From NCBI RefSeq assembly GCF_000381765.1, contig NZ_KB907076.1, forward strand, positions 1 through 64,000: 64,000 nt of DNA, read 5' to 3'. Shown here in pieces: positions 43,159 to 51,981 of this stretch. The DNA comes from [Zimmermannella] faecalis ATCC 13722. Its GTDB lineage: Bacteria > Actinomycetota > Actinomycetes > Actinomycetales > Microbacteriaceae. The position numbers and the translations under genes were made by a program. Within the stretch, counting starts at the first letter, position 1; the number at the start of each line of letters is the position of its first letter. The notes under the pieces were generated by a model. It worked only from the letters and a program-made list of their open reading frames with translations. It searched no databases and was not told where the DNA came from.

Positions 43159-44313
43159 CTAGCCGACGGCGTAGCCGATCAGCAATTCCTCGAGCGCAAG
43201 CTGCGGCGGCACATTCGCTGTGAGCCGTCGACGCACGAGGGCGATCGCCTCAATGCTAGCGATCGTCGATGACGCCGGTCGCCGATTCCGCACCGCCTCG
43301 AGTTCACCGCGCTGAGATTCATTCACGAGCGGCACAGGAACATCCAACTGCAGCATGAGGAGATCGCGCCAGAGTGACTGTACGTCGGTGAGAATCCGGT
43401 CGACGCCGTCGATCGTCGCGCGCTTCGCGCGGCGGTCTTGTTCGCGCTCGAGCTCGCGGAAAATGCTCTGCAGCTTGCGCGGGATGGTCTGGCCGGGTTC
43501 GAGGCCAAGGCTGCGGTAGGTCTCGTTCTTCTCGCGCTCGGCACGCTCGGCGAAGTGCGCCTCGCCGTCAGACTTCGCGAGGTCGAGCCACTGCTGCGCC
43601 TTGCGCACGGCATCCCCCGTCGTCGCGAGGCGCAGCACGCCGTCGAGCGACTCGCTGCGGCGCTGCCACGCCTCCGGCGAGGTGACAAGCCGGGAGGCCA
43701 TGCCGACGTGCGACTGCGCCTCGGTCGCGGCGCGCACCGCGGTCTCGTGGTCGACGCCGTGGCGGCGCTCGAGCAGCGTCGCGACGTCATCGACCGCGGG
43801 GGTCGTGAGCGGCACGACGCGCACGCGGGAACGGATGGTCGGCAACAGGTCGGCCTCGCTCGGCGCGCAGAGCACCCAGACGGTACTCTCGACCGGCTCC
43901 TCGATCGCCTTGAGCAGCGTGTTCGACGTGCGCTCGACCATGCGGTCGGCGTCCTCGACGACGATGACGCGGTAGTCGGAGCCCGACGGCGAGGTCGCCG
44001 CGCGGGTGACGAGCTCACGCGCGGTCTTGATGTCGATCGAGACGGTCTCGGTGGCGACCGGGGTGAGGTCGGCGTGACTGCGCGCCCTCACCTGTCGGCA
44101 GCTCGGGCACTCGCCGCACCCGTCGTATGGGCACAGCAGCGCCGCCGCGAACGCGTACGCGATCGTCGAGCGACCCGACCCCGCGGGGCCCGTGACGAGC
44201 CACGAGTTCGTGAAGGCCGCCGCATCCTCGCTGCCGCGGCGGGCGCCCTGCACCGCACGCTGGAACGTCGCCACCGCGCGCGGCTGCCCGACGACCTCGT
44301 GCCACACGCTCAT
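43159..44313 (-). CDS. holB: DNA polymerase III subunit delta'
   Basis: Clamp-loader subunit, 384 residues from the ATG at 44313, overlapping the tmk stop (ATGA). AAA+ fold with a P-loop GPAGSGRST (42-50) in which Lys is replaced by Arg48, in line with delta' not hydrolysing ATP. The zinc-finger Cys61, Cys66, Cys69 and Cys72 are in CPYDGCGECPSC. VEDADRMVERTSNTLLKAIEEP and RSRVRVVPL are typical. Essential replication gene. Its place after tmk is usual in bacteria. Confidence 0.95.
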   Translation of the reverse strand: MSVWHEVVGQPRAVATFQRAVQGARRGSEDAAAFTNSWLVTGPAGSGRSTIAYAFAAALLCPYDGCGECPSCRQVRARSHADLTPVATETVSIDIKTARELVTRAATSPSGSDYRVIVVEDADRMVERTSNTLLKAIEEPVESTVWVLCAPSEADLLPTIRSRVRVVPLTTPAVDDVATLLERRHGVDHETAVRAATEAQSHVGMASRLVTSPEAWQRRSESLDGVLRLATTGDAVRKAQQWLDLAKSDGEAHFAERAEREKNETYRSLGLEPGQTIPRKLQSIFRELEREQDRRAKRATIDGVDRILTDVQSLWRDLLMLQLDVPVPLVNESQRGELEAVRNRRPASSTIASIEAIALVRRRLTANVPPQLALEELLIGYAVG

Positions 44314-44945
44314 GCGGCGAGCCGTTCGAGCCGGGCCCGCACCTCGGCGCGAATGTCTTCGCGCACAACGCGCTCGGGCCGGTCGACGTCGACGACGCAG
44401 AACCGCTCGGGCTCCGCGGCCGCGAGCTGCAGAAACTCGTCGCGCACGGTGCGGTGAAAGTCGTCGCCGAGCGACTCGAGCCGGTCGAGCCCGGCGCGAC
44501 TCGCGCGCATCCGCTGCTTCGCCACCTCGGGCGGCAGGTCGAGCAGCAGCGTGAGGTCGGGAACGAGCCCCTCGGTCGCCCAGAGCGAGAGGTCGCGGAT
44601 CGTGTCGGCGCCGAGGCCACGGCCGAACCCCTGGTACACGACCGACGAGTCGTAGTAGCGGTCTTGCACGACGACCGCGCCCCGCTCGAGCGCGGGCCGC
44701 ACGAGCGAACGGATGTGGTGGGCTCGGTCGGCCGCAAAGATCAGCGCCTCGGCGCGGTCGGAGAGGTCGTCGGGGCCGTGCAGCACGATGTCCCGCAGCT
44801 GCTGACCGAGCTCGGTGCCGCCGGGCTCGCGGGTCTGCACGACCTCGCGACCCTCGGCGCGCAACCACTCGACGAGCTGCCGCGCGTGCGACGACTTGCC
44901 GGCGCCATCCCCGCCCTCGAAGGTGATGAACAGCCCCCGCGGCAC
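44310..44945 (-). CDS. tmk: thymidylate kinase
   Basis: Phosphorylates dTMP to dTDP. 211 residues. P-loop FEGGDGAGKSSHA (9-21), the DRYYDSSVVYQGFGRGL segment with the DRx-type dTMP-site motif (about 95-111), and the lid region RMRASRAGLDRLE. It begins 2 bp after the topA stop and overlaps holB by 4 bp, so topA-tmk-holB are translationally linked. This kinase also completes salvage of thymidine, but the window's deoA works in the opposite, catabolic direction. Confidence 0.96.
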   Translation of the reverse strand: MPRGLFITFEGGDGAGKSSHARQLVEWLRAEGREVVQTREPGGTELGQQLRDIVLHGPDDLSDRAEALIFAADRAHHIRSLVRPALERGAVVVQDRYYDSSVVYQGFGRGLGADTIRDLSLWATEGLVPDLTLLLDLPPEVAKQRMRASRAGLDRLESLGDDFHRTVRDEFLQLAAAEPERFCVVDVDRPERVVREDIRAEVRARLERLAA

Positions 44946-44947
44946 GA

Positions 44948-47716
44948 CTACTCGCTCGCCTCGGAACTCGCGGCGGGCTTCTTCGTCGTGGTGCGCTTCG
45001 CCGCGGGCTTCTTCGCGGCAGGCTTCTTGGCCGCAGGCTTCTTCGCGGTGGCCTTCTTCGCCGCCGGCTTCTTGGCGGTCGACGTGCGCTTCTTCGCCGG
45101 GCCCTTCGCGCGCTTCTCGGCGATCATCTCGACCGCGCGCGCGAACGTGATCGTCGCGGCATCCTGCCCGCGCGGCACCGTGACGTTCGTCTCGCCGTCG
45201 GTGACGTAGGGGCCGAAGCGGCCGTCCTTCACCTTCACGACCTTGCCCGAAACCGGGTCGGGCTCCGCGAAGTCGAGAATGACCGTCTTCGACTGCCGGT
45301 TCGCGTACTTCGGCTGCGCGAACAGCTCCTGCGCGCCCGCGAGATCGATCGAGAAGATCGAGTCTTCGTCGGGCAGCGACCGGGTGTCGGTGCCCTTCTT
45401 CAGGTAGGCGCCGTAGCGGCCGTTCTGCGCGGTGATCTCGGTGCCGCTCTCCTCGTCGACGCCAACGACGCGCGGCAGGCTGAGCAGCTGCAGCGCCTGC
45501 TCGAACGTCACCGTGTCGGGCGACATCGACTTGAACAGCGAGGCGGTGCGCGGCTTCGGGGCCGCCTTCTTGCGCTTCGCGCCCTCGGGCTGCTCGGGCT
45601 CGGGGATGACCTCCGACACGTAGGGGCCGAAGCGGCCATCCTTCACGACAATGTCGTGGCCCGACTCGGGGTCTTGGCCGAGCACGCGGTCGCCCGCGAC
45701 CGGGGCGTCGATGAGCTCCTGCACCTTCTCGGCGGTGAGCTCGTCGGGTGCGAGGTCTTCGGGCACGTTGATGCGGCGCGGGTCGGCGTCGTCGGGCTGC
45801 TCAACCTCGATGTATGGGCCGTAGCGGCCGATGCGCAGGGTCGCGGTGTCGGAGAGCTTCGTCGAGTTGATCGCGCGCGCGTCGATCTCGCCGAGGTTGT
45901 CGACGACGCCGCGCAGGCCCTGGTGCTCGTCGTGGCCGAAGTAGAAACCGTTGAGCCAGGCGACGCGGTCTTGCTCGCCCGAGGCGATCGCGTCGAGGTC
46001 GGATTCCATCTGCGCCGTGAAGTCGTACTCGACGAGGTCGCCGAAGTGGTCTTCGAGCAAGCGCACGACGCTGAACGCGGTCCAGCTCGGCACGAGCGCG
46101 TTGCCGCGACGGTTCACGTAGCCGCGGTCTTGGATCGTCGCGATGATCGACGCGTAGGTCGAGGGGCGGCCGATGCCGAGCTCGTCGAGCACCTTCACGA
46201 GGCTCGCCTCGGTGTAGCGCGGCGGCGGCGTGGTCTCGTGCGACTTCGCCTCGGCGCCGTCGACATTCACCGACTCGCCCTTCGAAAGCTCGGGCAGCTT
46301 CGCCGCGCCGTCGCTCGAGTCCTGCGAGTTGCGCTGCTCGTCGCGGCCCTCCTCGTAGGCGGCGAGGAACCCGCGGAACGTGATGACGGTGCCCGACACC
46401 TGGTACTCGGTGGTGAGCTTCGTCAGCGTTCCGGCCGCGTCGGGCAGCTCGTGCGCCGCACCCGCGAACGTCACCGTCTGGGTCTGGCCCTTCGCATCCG
46501 CCATCTGGCTCGCGACCGTGCGCTTCCAGATGAGGTCGTAGAGCTTGCGCTCGGTGTCGCTCACGCCGGTGAGGTCGCGCGGGCGCTGGAACTCGCTGCC
46601 GGCGGGGCGGATCGCCTCGTGCGCCTCCTGCGCGTTTTTCTGCTTCGAGCCGTAGAAGCGGGGCTTCTCGGGCACCGTCTCGGCGCCGTAGAGCTCGCGC
46701 GCCTGGCTGCGGGCGGCGCTGAGCGCCTGCGCCGAGAGGTTCGACGAGTCGGTACGCATATAGGTGATGTGCCCGTTTTCGTAGAGCGACTGCGCGACCG
46801 ACATGGTCTGGCGGGCCGAGAACCCGAGCTTGCGGGAGGCCTCCTGCTGCAGCGTCGAGGTCGTGAACGGGGCGGCGGGTCGGCGCGTGTACGGCTTCGA
46901 CTCGATGTTCGCGACGGTCACGGCGATGTCGCCGGCCGCGAGCGCTTCGGCGAGTGCCGTCGCGGTGGGCTCGGTGAGGATCGTCGCCTCGCCGGTCAGC
47001 TTGCCGTGGTCGTCGAAGTCGCGGCCGGTCGCGACGCGGTCGCCGTCGATGCGGGTGAGTCGCACGCCGAACGCCTGCCCGGTCGCCGAGAGGTCGGCCT
47101 GCACGCCCCAGTAGTTAGCCGCGACGAACGCGAGACGCTCACGCTCACGGTCGACGATGAGACGGGTCGCGGCCGACTGCACGCGGCCAGCGCTCAGGCC
47201 CGGGCCAACCTTGCGCCAGAGCACCGGCGAGATTTCATAGCCGTACAGGCGGTCGAGGATGCGCCGGGTCTCCTGCGCGTCCACGAGGTGGTCGTCGATG
47301 TCGCGCGTCTTGTCGCGCGCGGCCTCGATCGCCTCCTGCGTGATCTCGTGGAACACCATGCGCTTGACCGGCACCTTCGGCTTCAGCACCTCGAGCAGGT
47401 GCCACGCAATCGCCTCACCCTCGCGGTCTTCATCGGTTGCGAGAATGAGTTCGTCGGAGTCCTTGAGGGCCCGCTTCAGCTCGGTCACCGTCTTCTTCTT
47501 CGCGTCGCTGACGACGTAGTACGGCTCGAAGCCGTTCTCGACGTCGACCGAGAACTTGCCGAGCGAACCCTTCTTCTGCTCGGCCGGAAGGTTTTTCGGC
47601 TCGATGAGGTCGCGGATATGGCCGACGGAGGCCATCACCGTGTAGTCGTCGCCAAGGTACTTCGAGATGCTCTTGACCTTGGTGGGCGACTCGACGATAA
47701 CGAGCTTGTGAGACAC
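44948..47716 (-). CDS. topA: DNA topoisomerase I with lysine-rich tail
   Basis: Relaxes negative supercoils by a type IA mechanism. 922 residues from the GTG at 47716, which starts SHKLVIVESPTKVKSISKYL at the Toprim domain; the open frame upstream to 47851 lacks conservation. Toprim acidic motif ATDEDREGEAIAWH (93-106), catalytic Tyr319 in GHITYMRTDSSN. After the core there are Topo C-terminal repeats each ending KDGRFGPYV or NGRYGAYL, instead of zinc fingers, as in mycobacteria. The last 50 residues are a basic tail of repeated AKKP units, probably for DNA or RNA-polymerase contact. Divergent from the AraC gene. Confidence 0.95.
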   Translation of the reverse strand: MSHKLVIVESPTKVKSISKYLGDDYTVMASVGHIRDLIEPKNLPAEQKKGSLGKFSVDVENGFEPYYVVSDAKKKTVTELKRALKDSDELILATDEDREGEAIAWHLLEVLKPKVPVKRMVFHEITQEAIEAARDKTRDIDDHLVDAQETRRILDRLYGYEISPVLWRKVGPGLSAGRVQSAATRLIVDRERERLAFVAANYWGVQADLSATGQAFGVRLTRIDGDRVATGRDFDDHGKLTGEATILTEPTATALAEALAAGDIAVTVANIESKPYTRRPAAPFTTSTLQQEASRKLGFSARQTMSVAQSLYENGHITYMRTDSSNLSAQALSAARSQARELYGAETVPEKPRFYGSKQKNAQEAHEAIRPAGSEFQRPRDLTGVSDTERKLYDLIWKRTVASQMADAKGQTQTVTFAGAAHELPDAAGTLTKLTTEYQVSGTVITFRGFLAAYEEGRDEQRNSQDSSDGAAKLPELSKGESVNVDGAEAKSHETTPPPRYTEASLVKVLDELGIGRPSTYASIIATIQDRGYVNRRGNALVPSWTAFSVVRLLEDHFGDLVEYDFTAQMESDLDAIASGEQDRVAWLNGFYFGHDEHQGLRGVVDNLGEIDARAINSTKLSDTATLRIGRYGPYIEVEQPDDADPRRINVPEDLAPDELTAEKVQELIDAPVAGDRVLGQDPESGHDIVVKDGRFGPYVSEVIPEPEQPEGAKRKKAAPKPRTASLFKSMSPDTVTFEQALQLLSLPRVVGVDEESGTEITAQNGRYGAYLKKGTDTRSLPDEDSIFSIDLAGAQELFAQPKYANRQSKTVILDFAEPDPVSGKVVKVKDGRFGPYVTDGETNVTVPRGQDAATITFARAVEMIAEKRAKGPAKKRTSTAKKPAAKKATAKKPAAKKPAAKKPAAKRTTTKKPAASSEASE

Positions 47717-47924
47717 GATGTGCTTTCTGTAGCGGGGGGTGGATACGTACGGCTGCGCCGCGAGGCGGCACGCCTGGGGACAACGTGCCACGATGCGCAC
47801 ACTAGCGCAAGCCAACCTGTACGCGATTTGCGGGCACACAGCCCGGGCCATGAGGCCGGAGCGTTTCCGCCTATCCCTTTTATTATGGTCGCGCTGCGTT
47901 CGACCACACGACTAGCAAGGAAAT

Positions 47925-48704
47925 ATGCCCCGACTTCGCGACACTGAGACGCGCATCCTGCCCGCCTACGCGGCCGGGAGCGTCGAGGTGCCGTACGTCA
48001 TTCACGGCATGATGGAGCACGTCGAGCGCGACGTCGAGTGGCCGGCGCACTCGCACCCGACGCACGAGCTGCTGTGGAACGAGCGCGGCGCCTCGACCGT
48101 GACGATCGGGGCGCGGGTGTGGACGATCGGCCGGTCGATCGGGGTGTGGATGCCCGCAGGCGTGCTGCACTCGGGCTTCGCTCCGGCGGGCACCTGGTAT
48201 CGCACAGCACAGTTCGACGTGCGGGTCGCCCCGGCGCTCGCCGATGAGCCGGTCGGCGTCGAGGTGAGCCCGCTGCTGCGGCTGCTGCTCGACCGCCTCG
48301 ACGACCGGGAACTGGGCGACGAGTCGCGCGCGCTCACCGAAGACCTCGTGATCGACGTGCTGAAGCCGGCGGCCGGCGCGCTCGTCGTGCAGCGGCCGAC
48401 CGACGCGCGGTTGCAGCCAATCGCCGGTGCGCTCATGGCCGACCCGGGCGATCCGCGCACGCTTGCCGAATGGGCCGAGACGCTCGGGCGCAGCACCCGC
48501 ACGATCACGCGTGCGTTCGCCGACGACACGGGGCTCGGGTTCTCGCAGTGGCAGGCCGCGGTGCGGATGCAGCGCGCGATCATGCTCATCGGCTCGGGGC
48601 TGCGGGTCGACGATGTCGCCGAGCGGGTCGGCTACGCCTCGGCGAGCGCGTTCGGGGCCGCGTTCCGCCGCACGACGGGGCTGTCGCCCTCGGCGTTCCG
48701 CTGA
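47925..48704 (+). CDS. AraC-family regulator with N-terminal cupin
   Basis: 259 residues. The N-terminal cupin domain has WPAHSHPTHELLW and MPAGVLHSGF, histidines that could bind a ligand or metal. The C-terminal AraC DNA-binding domain (about 160-259) has two helix-turn-helix units: TLAEWAETLGRSTRTITRAF and RVDDVAERVGYASASAFGAAF, ending RTTGLSPSAFR. It lies directly upstream of, and in the same direction as, the siderophore importer (123 bp gap with an iron box), so a role in iron uptake control is plausible, as for RipA in corynebacteria. Divergent from topA. Confidence 0.88.
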   Translation: MPRLRDTETRILPAYAAGSVEVPYVIHGMMEHVERDVEWPAHSHPTHELLWNERGASTVTIGARVWTIGRSIGVWMPAGVLHSGFAPAGTWYRTAQFDVRVAPALADEPVGVEVSPLLRLLLDRLDDRELGDESRALTEDLVIDVLKPAAGALVVQRPTDARLQPIAGALMADPGDPRTLAEWAETLGRSTRTITRAFADDTGLGFSQWQAAVRMQRAIMLIGSGLRVDDVAERVGYASASAFGAAFRRTTGLSPSAFR

Positions 48705-48781
48705 GCGCGATGTGTCCAATTCACGATAGAGGCCGTCTCTTTCGCGCGATTGCGTCGATTCAGCGGGCATTCTAAATTCTT

Positions 48782-48800
48782 TTAGGTAAGCCTCACTTAA
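48782..48800 (+). promoter_or_regulatory. DtxR/IdeR iron box upstream of siderophore importer
   Basis: TTAGGTAAGCCTCACTTAA matches the DtxR consensus TTAGGTTAGCCTAACCTAA at 16 of 19 positions. It ends 27 bp before the binding-protein ATG, so Fe-DtxR bound here would block transcription when iron is plentiful. Confidence 0.82.
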
Positions 48801-48827
48801 CCCCTGAAAGATCTGGAGCCCCTCCCC

Positions 48828-49871
48828 ATGCGTCTTCGTCGCGCTCTTTCGGCCATTGTGGCCGGAGCCCTCGCGGTCAGCCTCTCGGCCTGCGCCGCCA
48901 TCACCGATTCCGAGGGGCCCGCCGCCTCGTCGTCGACGGGGGCCGTCGCTGCCTCCGACCAGTTCCCCCTCGAGATCGAGCACGCGTTCGGCACGACGAC
49001 CCTCGAAGAGGCGCCCGAGCGCGTCGCGACCGTGAACTGGGCCAACCACGAGGTGCCGCTCGCCCTCGGGGTTGTGCCGGTCGGCATGTCGGCCGCGAAC
49101 TTCGGCGACGACGACGGCGACGGCCTGCTCCCCTGGGTATCGGAGCGCCTCGAGGAGCTCGGCGCCGAGACGCCCGTGCTCTTCGACGAGACCGACGGCA
49201 TCGACTTCGAGGCCGTCGCGAACACCGAGCCCGACGTGATTCTCGCGGCCTACTCGGGCCTGACGCAGGAGGACTACGACACCCTCACCGAGATCGCGCC
49301 GGTCGTCGCGTATCCCGAGGCCGCCTGGGCCACCTCGTGGCGCGACGTGATCCGCTACAACGCGATGGGCATGGGAATGACCGCCGAGGGCGACGCCCTC
49401 ATCGCCGACCTCGAGCAGCAGATCGCCGACAGCGTCGCCGAGTACCCCGAGCTCGAGGGCACGTCGACGATGTTCATGACGCACGTCGACACGACCGACC
49501 TCAGCACCGTGAACTTCTACACCGCGAACGACACCCGCGCCGCGTTCTTCGACGACCTCGGGCTCACGACCCCGGCCGCGGTTGAAGAGGCCGCCGCCTC
49601 GGGCGAATTCTCTGGCAGCGTGAGCGCGGAGCAGGTCGACATGTTCGACGACGTCGAGCTCATCGTCACGTACGGTGACCAGGAGCTCGTCGACACGCTC
49701 AAGGCCGATCCGGTGCTCTCGCAGATGCCGGCCGTCGCGAACGACGCCATCGTGTTCCTCGACGGCTCGGGCCCGATGGGCACCGCCGCGAACCCGACGC
49801 CCCTGTCGATCTCGTGGGTGCTCGACGACTACGTTGGCGAACTCGCCGACGCCGTGGGCGCCGCGAATTGA
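48828..49871 (+). CDS. iron-siderophore-binding lipoprotein
   Basis: Extracellular receptor of an iron(III)-siderophore ABC importer, 347 residues. Lipoprotein signal with lipobox LSAC (Cys22), then a Ser/Ala-rich linker. The FepB/FecB-like two-lobe fold is recognisable from APERVATVNWANHEVPLALG, NTEPDVILAAYSGLTQEDYD and the C-terminal DAIVFLDGSGPMGT. A ribosome site is weak (GAAAGATCTGGAG). It is the first gene of a four-gene operon whose start codons overlap preceding stops. Confidence 0.9.
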   Translation: MRLRRALSAIVAGALAVSLSACAAITDSEGPAASSSTGAVAASDQFPLEIEHAFGTTTLEEAPERVATVNWANHEVPLALGVVPVGMSAANFGDDDGDGLLPWVSERLEELGAETPVLFDETDGIDFEAVANTEPDVILAAYSGLTQEDYDTLTEIAPVVAYPEAAWATSWRDVIRYNAMGMGMTAEGDALIADLEQQIADSVAEYPELEGTSTMFMTHVDTTDLSTVNFYTANDTRAAFFDDLGLTTPAAVEEAAASGEFSGSVSAEQVDMFDDVELIVTYGDQELVDTLKADPVLSQMPAVANDAIVFLDGSGPMGTAANPTPLSISWVLDDYVGELADAVGAAN

Positions 49872-50911
49872 CGCAGGTCGTCACCGCACCCGAGTCGGGC
49901 GTCGCCATTGTGCGGCGCCCGACTCGGTCGCGCCTGGTGTGGCTCGCGATGGCGCTCGTCGTGGTCGCGGGGCTCGCGTTCGCGTCGATCTCGATCGGCT
50001 CGCGCGTCGTGAGCTGGGACGAGATCGTGGGCGCCCTCGCTGGCAACCAGGATGGGCTCGGCCAGGGCGCGGTGACGAAGCGCATCTGGCGCACCGCGCT
50101 CGCGCTGCTACTCGGCGCGGCGCTCGGCGTCTCGGGCGCCGTCATGCAGGGCGTCACCCGCAACCCGCTCGCCGACCCCGGCATCCTCGGGGTCAACATG
50201 GGCGCCTCGCTCGCGGTCGTCACGGGCATCGCCTGGTTCGGGCTCTGGAGCTTCTCGAGCTTCATCTGGACCGCGATTCTCGGCGCCGCGCTCACCGCCG
50301 TCTTCGTCTACGTCGTCGGTTCGCTCGGCCGCGACGGCGCGACCCCGCTGAAGCTCGCGCTCGCGGGCGCCGCGACCTCCGCCGCCGCGGCGTCGTTCAT
50401 CAGCGCCGTCGTGCTGCCCCGCGGTGACATCGCGGGCAGCGTGCGCTCCTGGCAGATCGGCGGCGTCGGCGGCGCGACGATCGAGGCGATCACGACCGTG
50501 CTGCCATTCCTCGCCGTCGGCGCGCTCATCTGCTTCGGCTGCGCCCGCGCCCTCAACTCACTCGCGCTCGGCGACGAGCTCGCCGCCGGCCTCGGCGAGC
50601 GGGTTGCGTACGTGCGCGCCCTCGCCTCGCTCGGCGCGGTGCTGCTCTGCGGCGCGGCAACCGCGGTCGCCGGCCCCATCGCCTTCGTTGGGCTCGTGAT
50701 TCCGCACCTCTGCCGCCTGCTCGTCGGCGTCGACCACCGCTGGCTGCTCCCGTTCTCGGCGCTCACCGGCGCGGCGCTGCTCACCGTCTCCGACATCGTC
50801 GGCCGCATCATCGCCCGCCCCGAAGAGATCGACGTCGGCATCATCACGGCGCTCGTCGGAGCCCCGTTCTTCATCTACATCGTTCGTCGGCAGAAGGTGC
50901 GCGAGCTATGA
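49868..50911 (+). CDS. iron-siderophore ABC importer permease 1
   Basis: FecCD-family permease, 347 residues from the TTG at 49868, which overlaps the receptor stop (TTGA); an ATG at 49814 would overlap the receptor by 58 bp. About ten helices. Family motifs: RTALALLLGAALGVSGAVMQG, TRNPLADPGILGVNMGAS and AGPIAFVGLVIPHLCRLLVG. It forms a heterodimer with the next permease. TTG use is inferred from spacing and alignment of the family core. Confidence 0.9.
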   Translation: MTQVVTAPESGVAIVRRPTRSRLVWLAMALVVVAGLAFASISIGSRVVSWDEIVGALAGNQDGLGQGAVTKRIWRTALALLLGAALGVSGAVMQGVTRNPLADPGILGVNMGASLAVVTGIAWFGLWSFSSFIWTAILGAALTAVFVYVVGSLGRDGATPLKLALAGAATSAAAASFISAVVLPRGDIAGSVRSWQIGGVGGATIEAITTVLPFLAVGALICFGCARALNSLALGDELAAGLGERVAYVRALASLGAVLLCGAATAVAGPIAFVGLVIPHLCRLLVGVDHRWLLPFSALTGAALLTVSDIVGRIIARPEEIDVGIITALVGAPFFIYIVRRQKVREL

Positions 50912-51981
50912 CGATCAGCACTGCAACCCCGACCGCCACGAAGCCCCGCGCATCCGACTCGACGCGCCTCGTGCGCGGTCTGCGCCTGCGCCGCGGCCGC
51001 CGTCGCCGCGCGATTCTGCTCGCGCTCGCGATCGTCATCGTCGCCGTGTTCGTCGCGACGCTCATGTTCGGCAAGACGATCTACTCGCCCGGCGAGGTGC
51101 TCGGCGTCGTGTTCGGGCAGGATGTTCCAGGCGCGTCGTTCACGGTGGGCCGGTTGCGGCTCCCCCGCGCCGTGCTCGCACTCGTCGCCGGGTTCTGCTT
51201 CGGCCTCGGCGGCGTCACGTTCCAGACGATGCTGCGCAACCCCCTCGCGAGCCCCGACATCATCGGCATCAGCTCGGGCGCGAGCGCCGCGGCGGCCTTC
51301 GCGATCGTGATCCTCGGCCTCGGTGGCGCGCAGGTGTCGGTGTTCGCGATCGCGACCGGGCTCGCGGTCGCGCTGCTCATCTACGCGCTGTCGTTCCGCG
51401 GCAGCGTGCACCGCACGCGGCTCATTCTCATCGGCATCGGCATCGCGGCGATGCTCGACTCGGTGACGTCGTACGTGCTGAAGAAGGCACCGCAGTGGGA
51501 ACTGCAGGAGGCGATGCGCTGGCTCACCGGCAGCCTCAACGGCGTGCGCTGGAGCGAGGTCGTGCCGGTCATCATCTTGCTCTGCATCGCGGGCCCGCTC
51601 TTGCTCGCGACCGCGCGGCACCTGTCGATTCTGCAGCTCGGCGACGACACGGCGGCGGCCCTCGGCGTGCGCACGGAGCGCACGCGCATCCTGCTCATCG
51701 TTAGCGCCGTCGGCCTCATCGCCTTCGCCACCGCGGCGGCGGGGCCGATCGCGTTCGTCGCGTTCCTGTCGGGGCCGATCGCGGCGCGCATCGTCGGGCC
51801 GCACGGCTCACCGCTCGTGCCGGCGGCGTTCATCGGCGCGCTGCTCGTGCTCGTCGCCGACTTCGTCGGGCAGTTCGCGTTCGACACGCGCTTCCCCGTC
51901 GGCGTCATCACGGGTGCGCTCGGCGCCCCGTATCTCGTGTACCTCATCATTCGTTCGAACCGCACCGGAGGGTCGCTGTGA
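50908..51981 (+). CDS. iron-siderophore ABC importer permease 2
   Basis: Second FecCD-family permease, 357 residues, coupled to the first by ATGA. A basic N-terminus rich in Arg (about 25-45) precedes the first helix. Motifs RLPRAVLALVAGFCFGLGGV, LRNPLASPDIIGISSGAS and AGPIAFVAFLSGPIAARIVG match the family. The coupling-helix region (PASPDIIG-like and SGPIA) contacts the ATPase encoded next. Confidence 0.9.
   Translation: MTISTATPTATKPRASDSTRLVRGLRLRRGRRRRAILLALAIVIVAVFVATLMFGKTIYSPGEVLGVVFGQDVPGASFTVGRLRLPRAVLALVAGFCFGLGGVTFQTMLRNPLASPDIIGISSGASAAAAFAIVILGLGGAQVSVFAIATGLAVALLIYALSFRGSVHRTRLILIGIGIAAMLDSVTSYVLKKAPQWELQEAMRWLTGSLNGVRWSEVVPVIILLCIAGPLLLATARHLSILQLGDDTAAALGVRTERTRILLIVSAVGLIAFATAAAGPIAFVAFLSGPIAARIVGPHGSPLVPAAFIGALLVLVADFVGQFAFDTRFPVGVITGALGAPYLVYLIIRSNRTGGSL

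Noticed and set aside
47717-47851. Upstream extension of topoisomerase I
   Set aside because: The added residues (Cys/Arg-rich) do not resemble any TopA N-terminus; the GTG at 47716 starts exactly at the conserved Toprim beginning.
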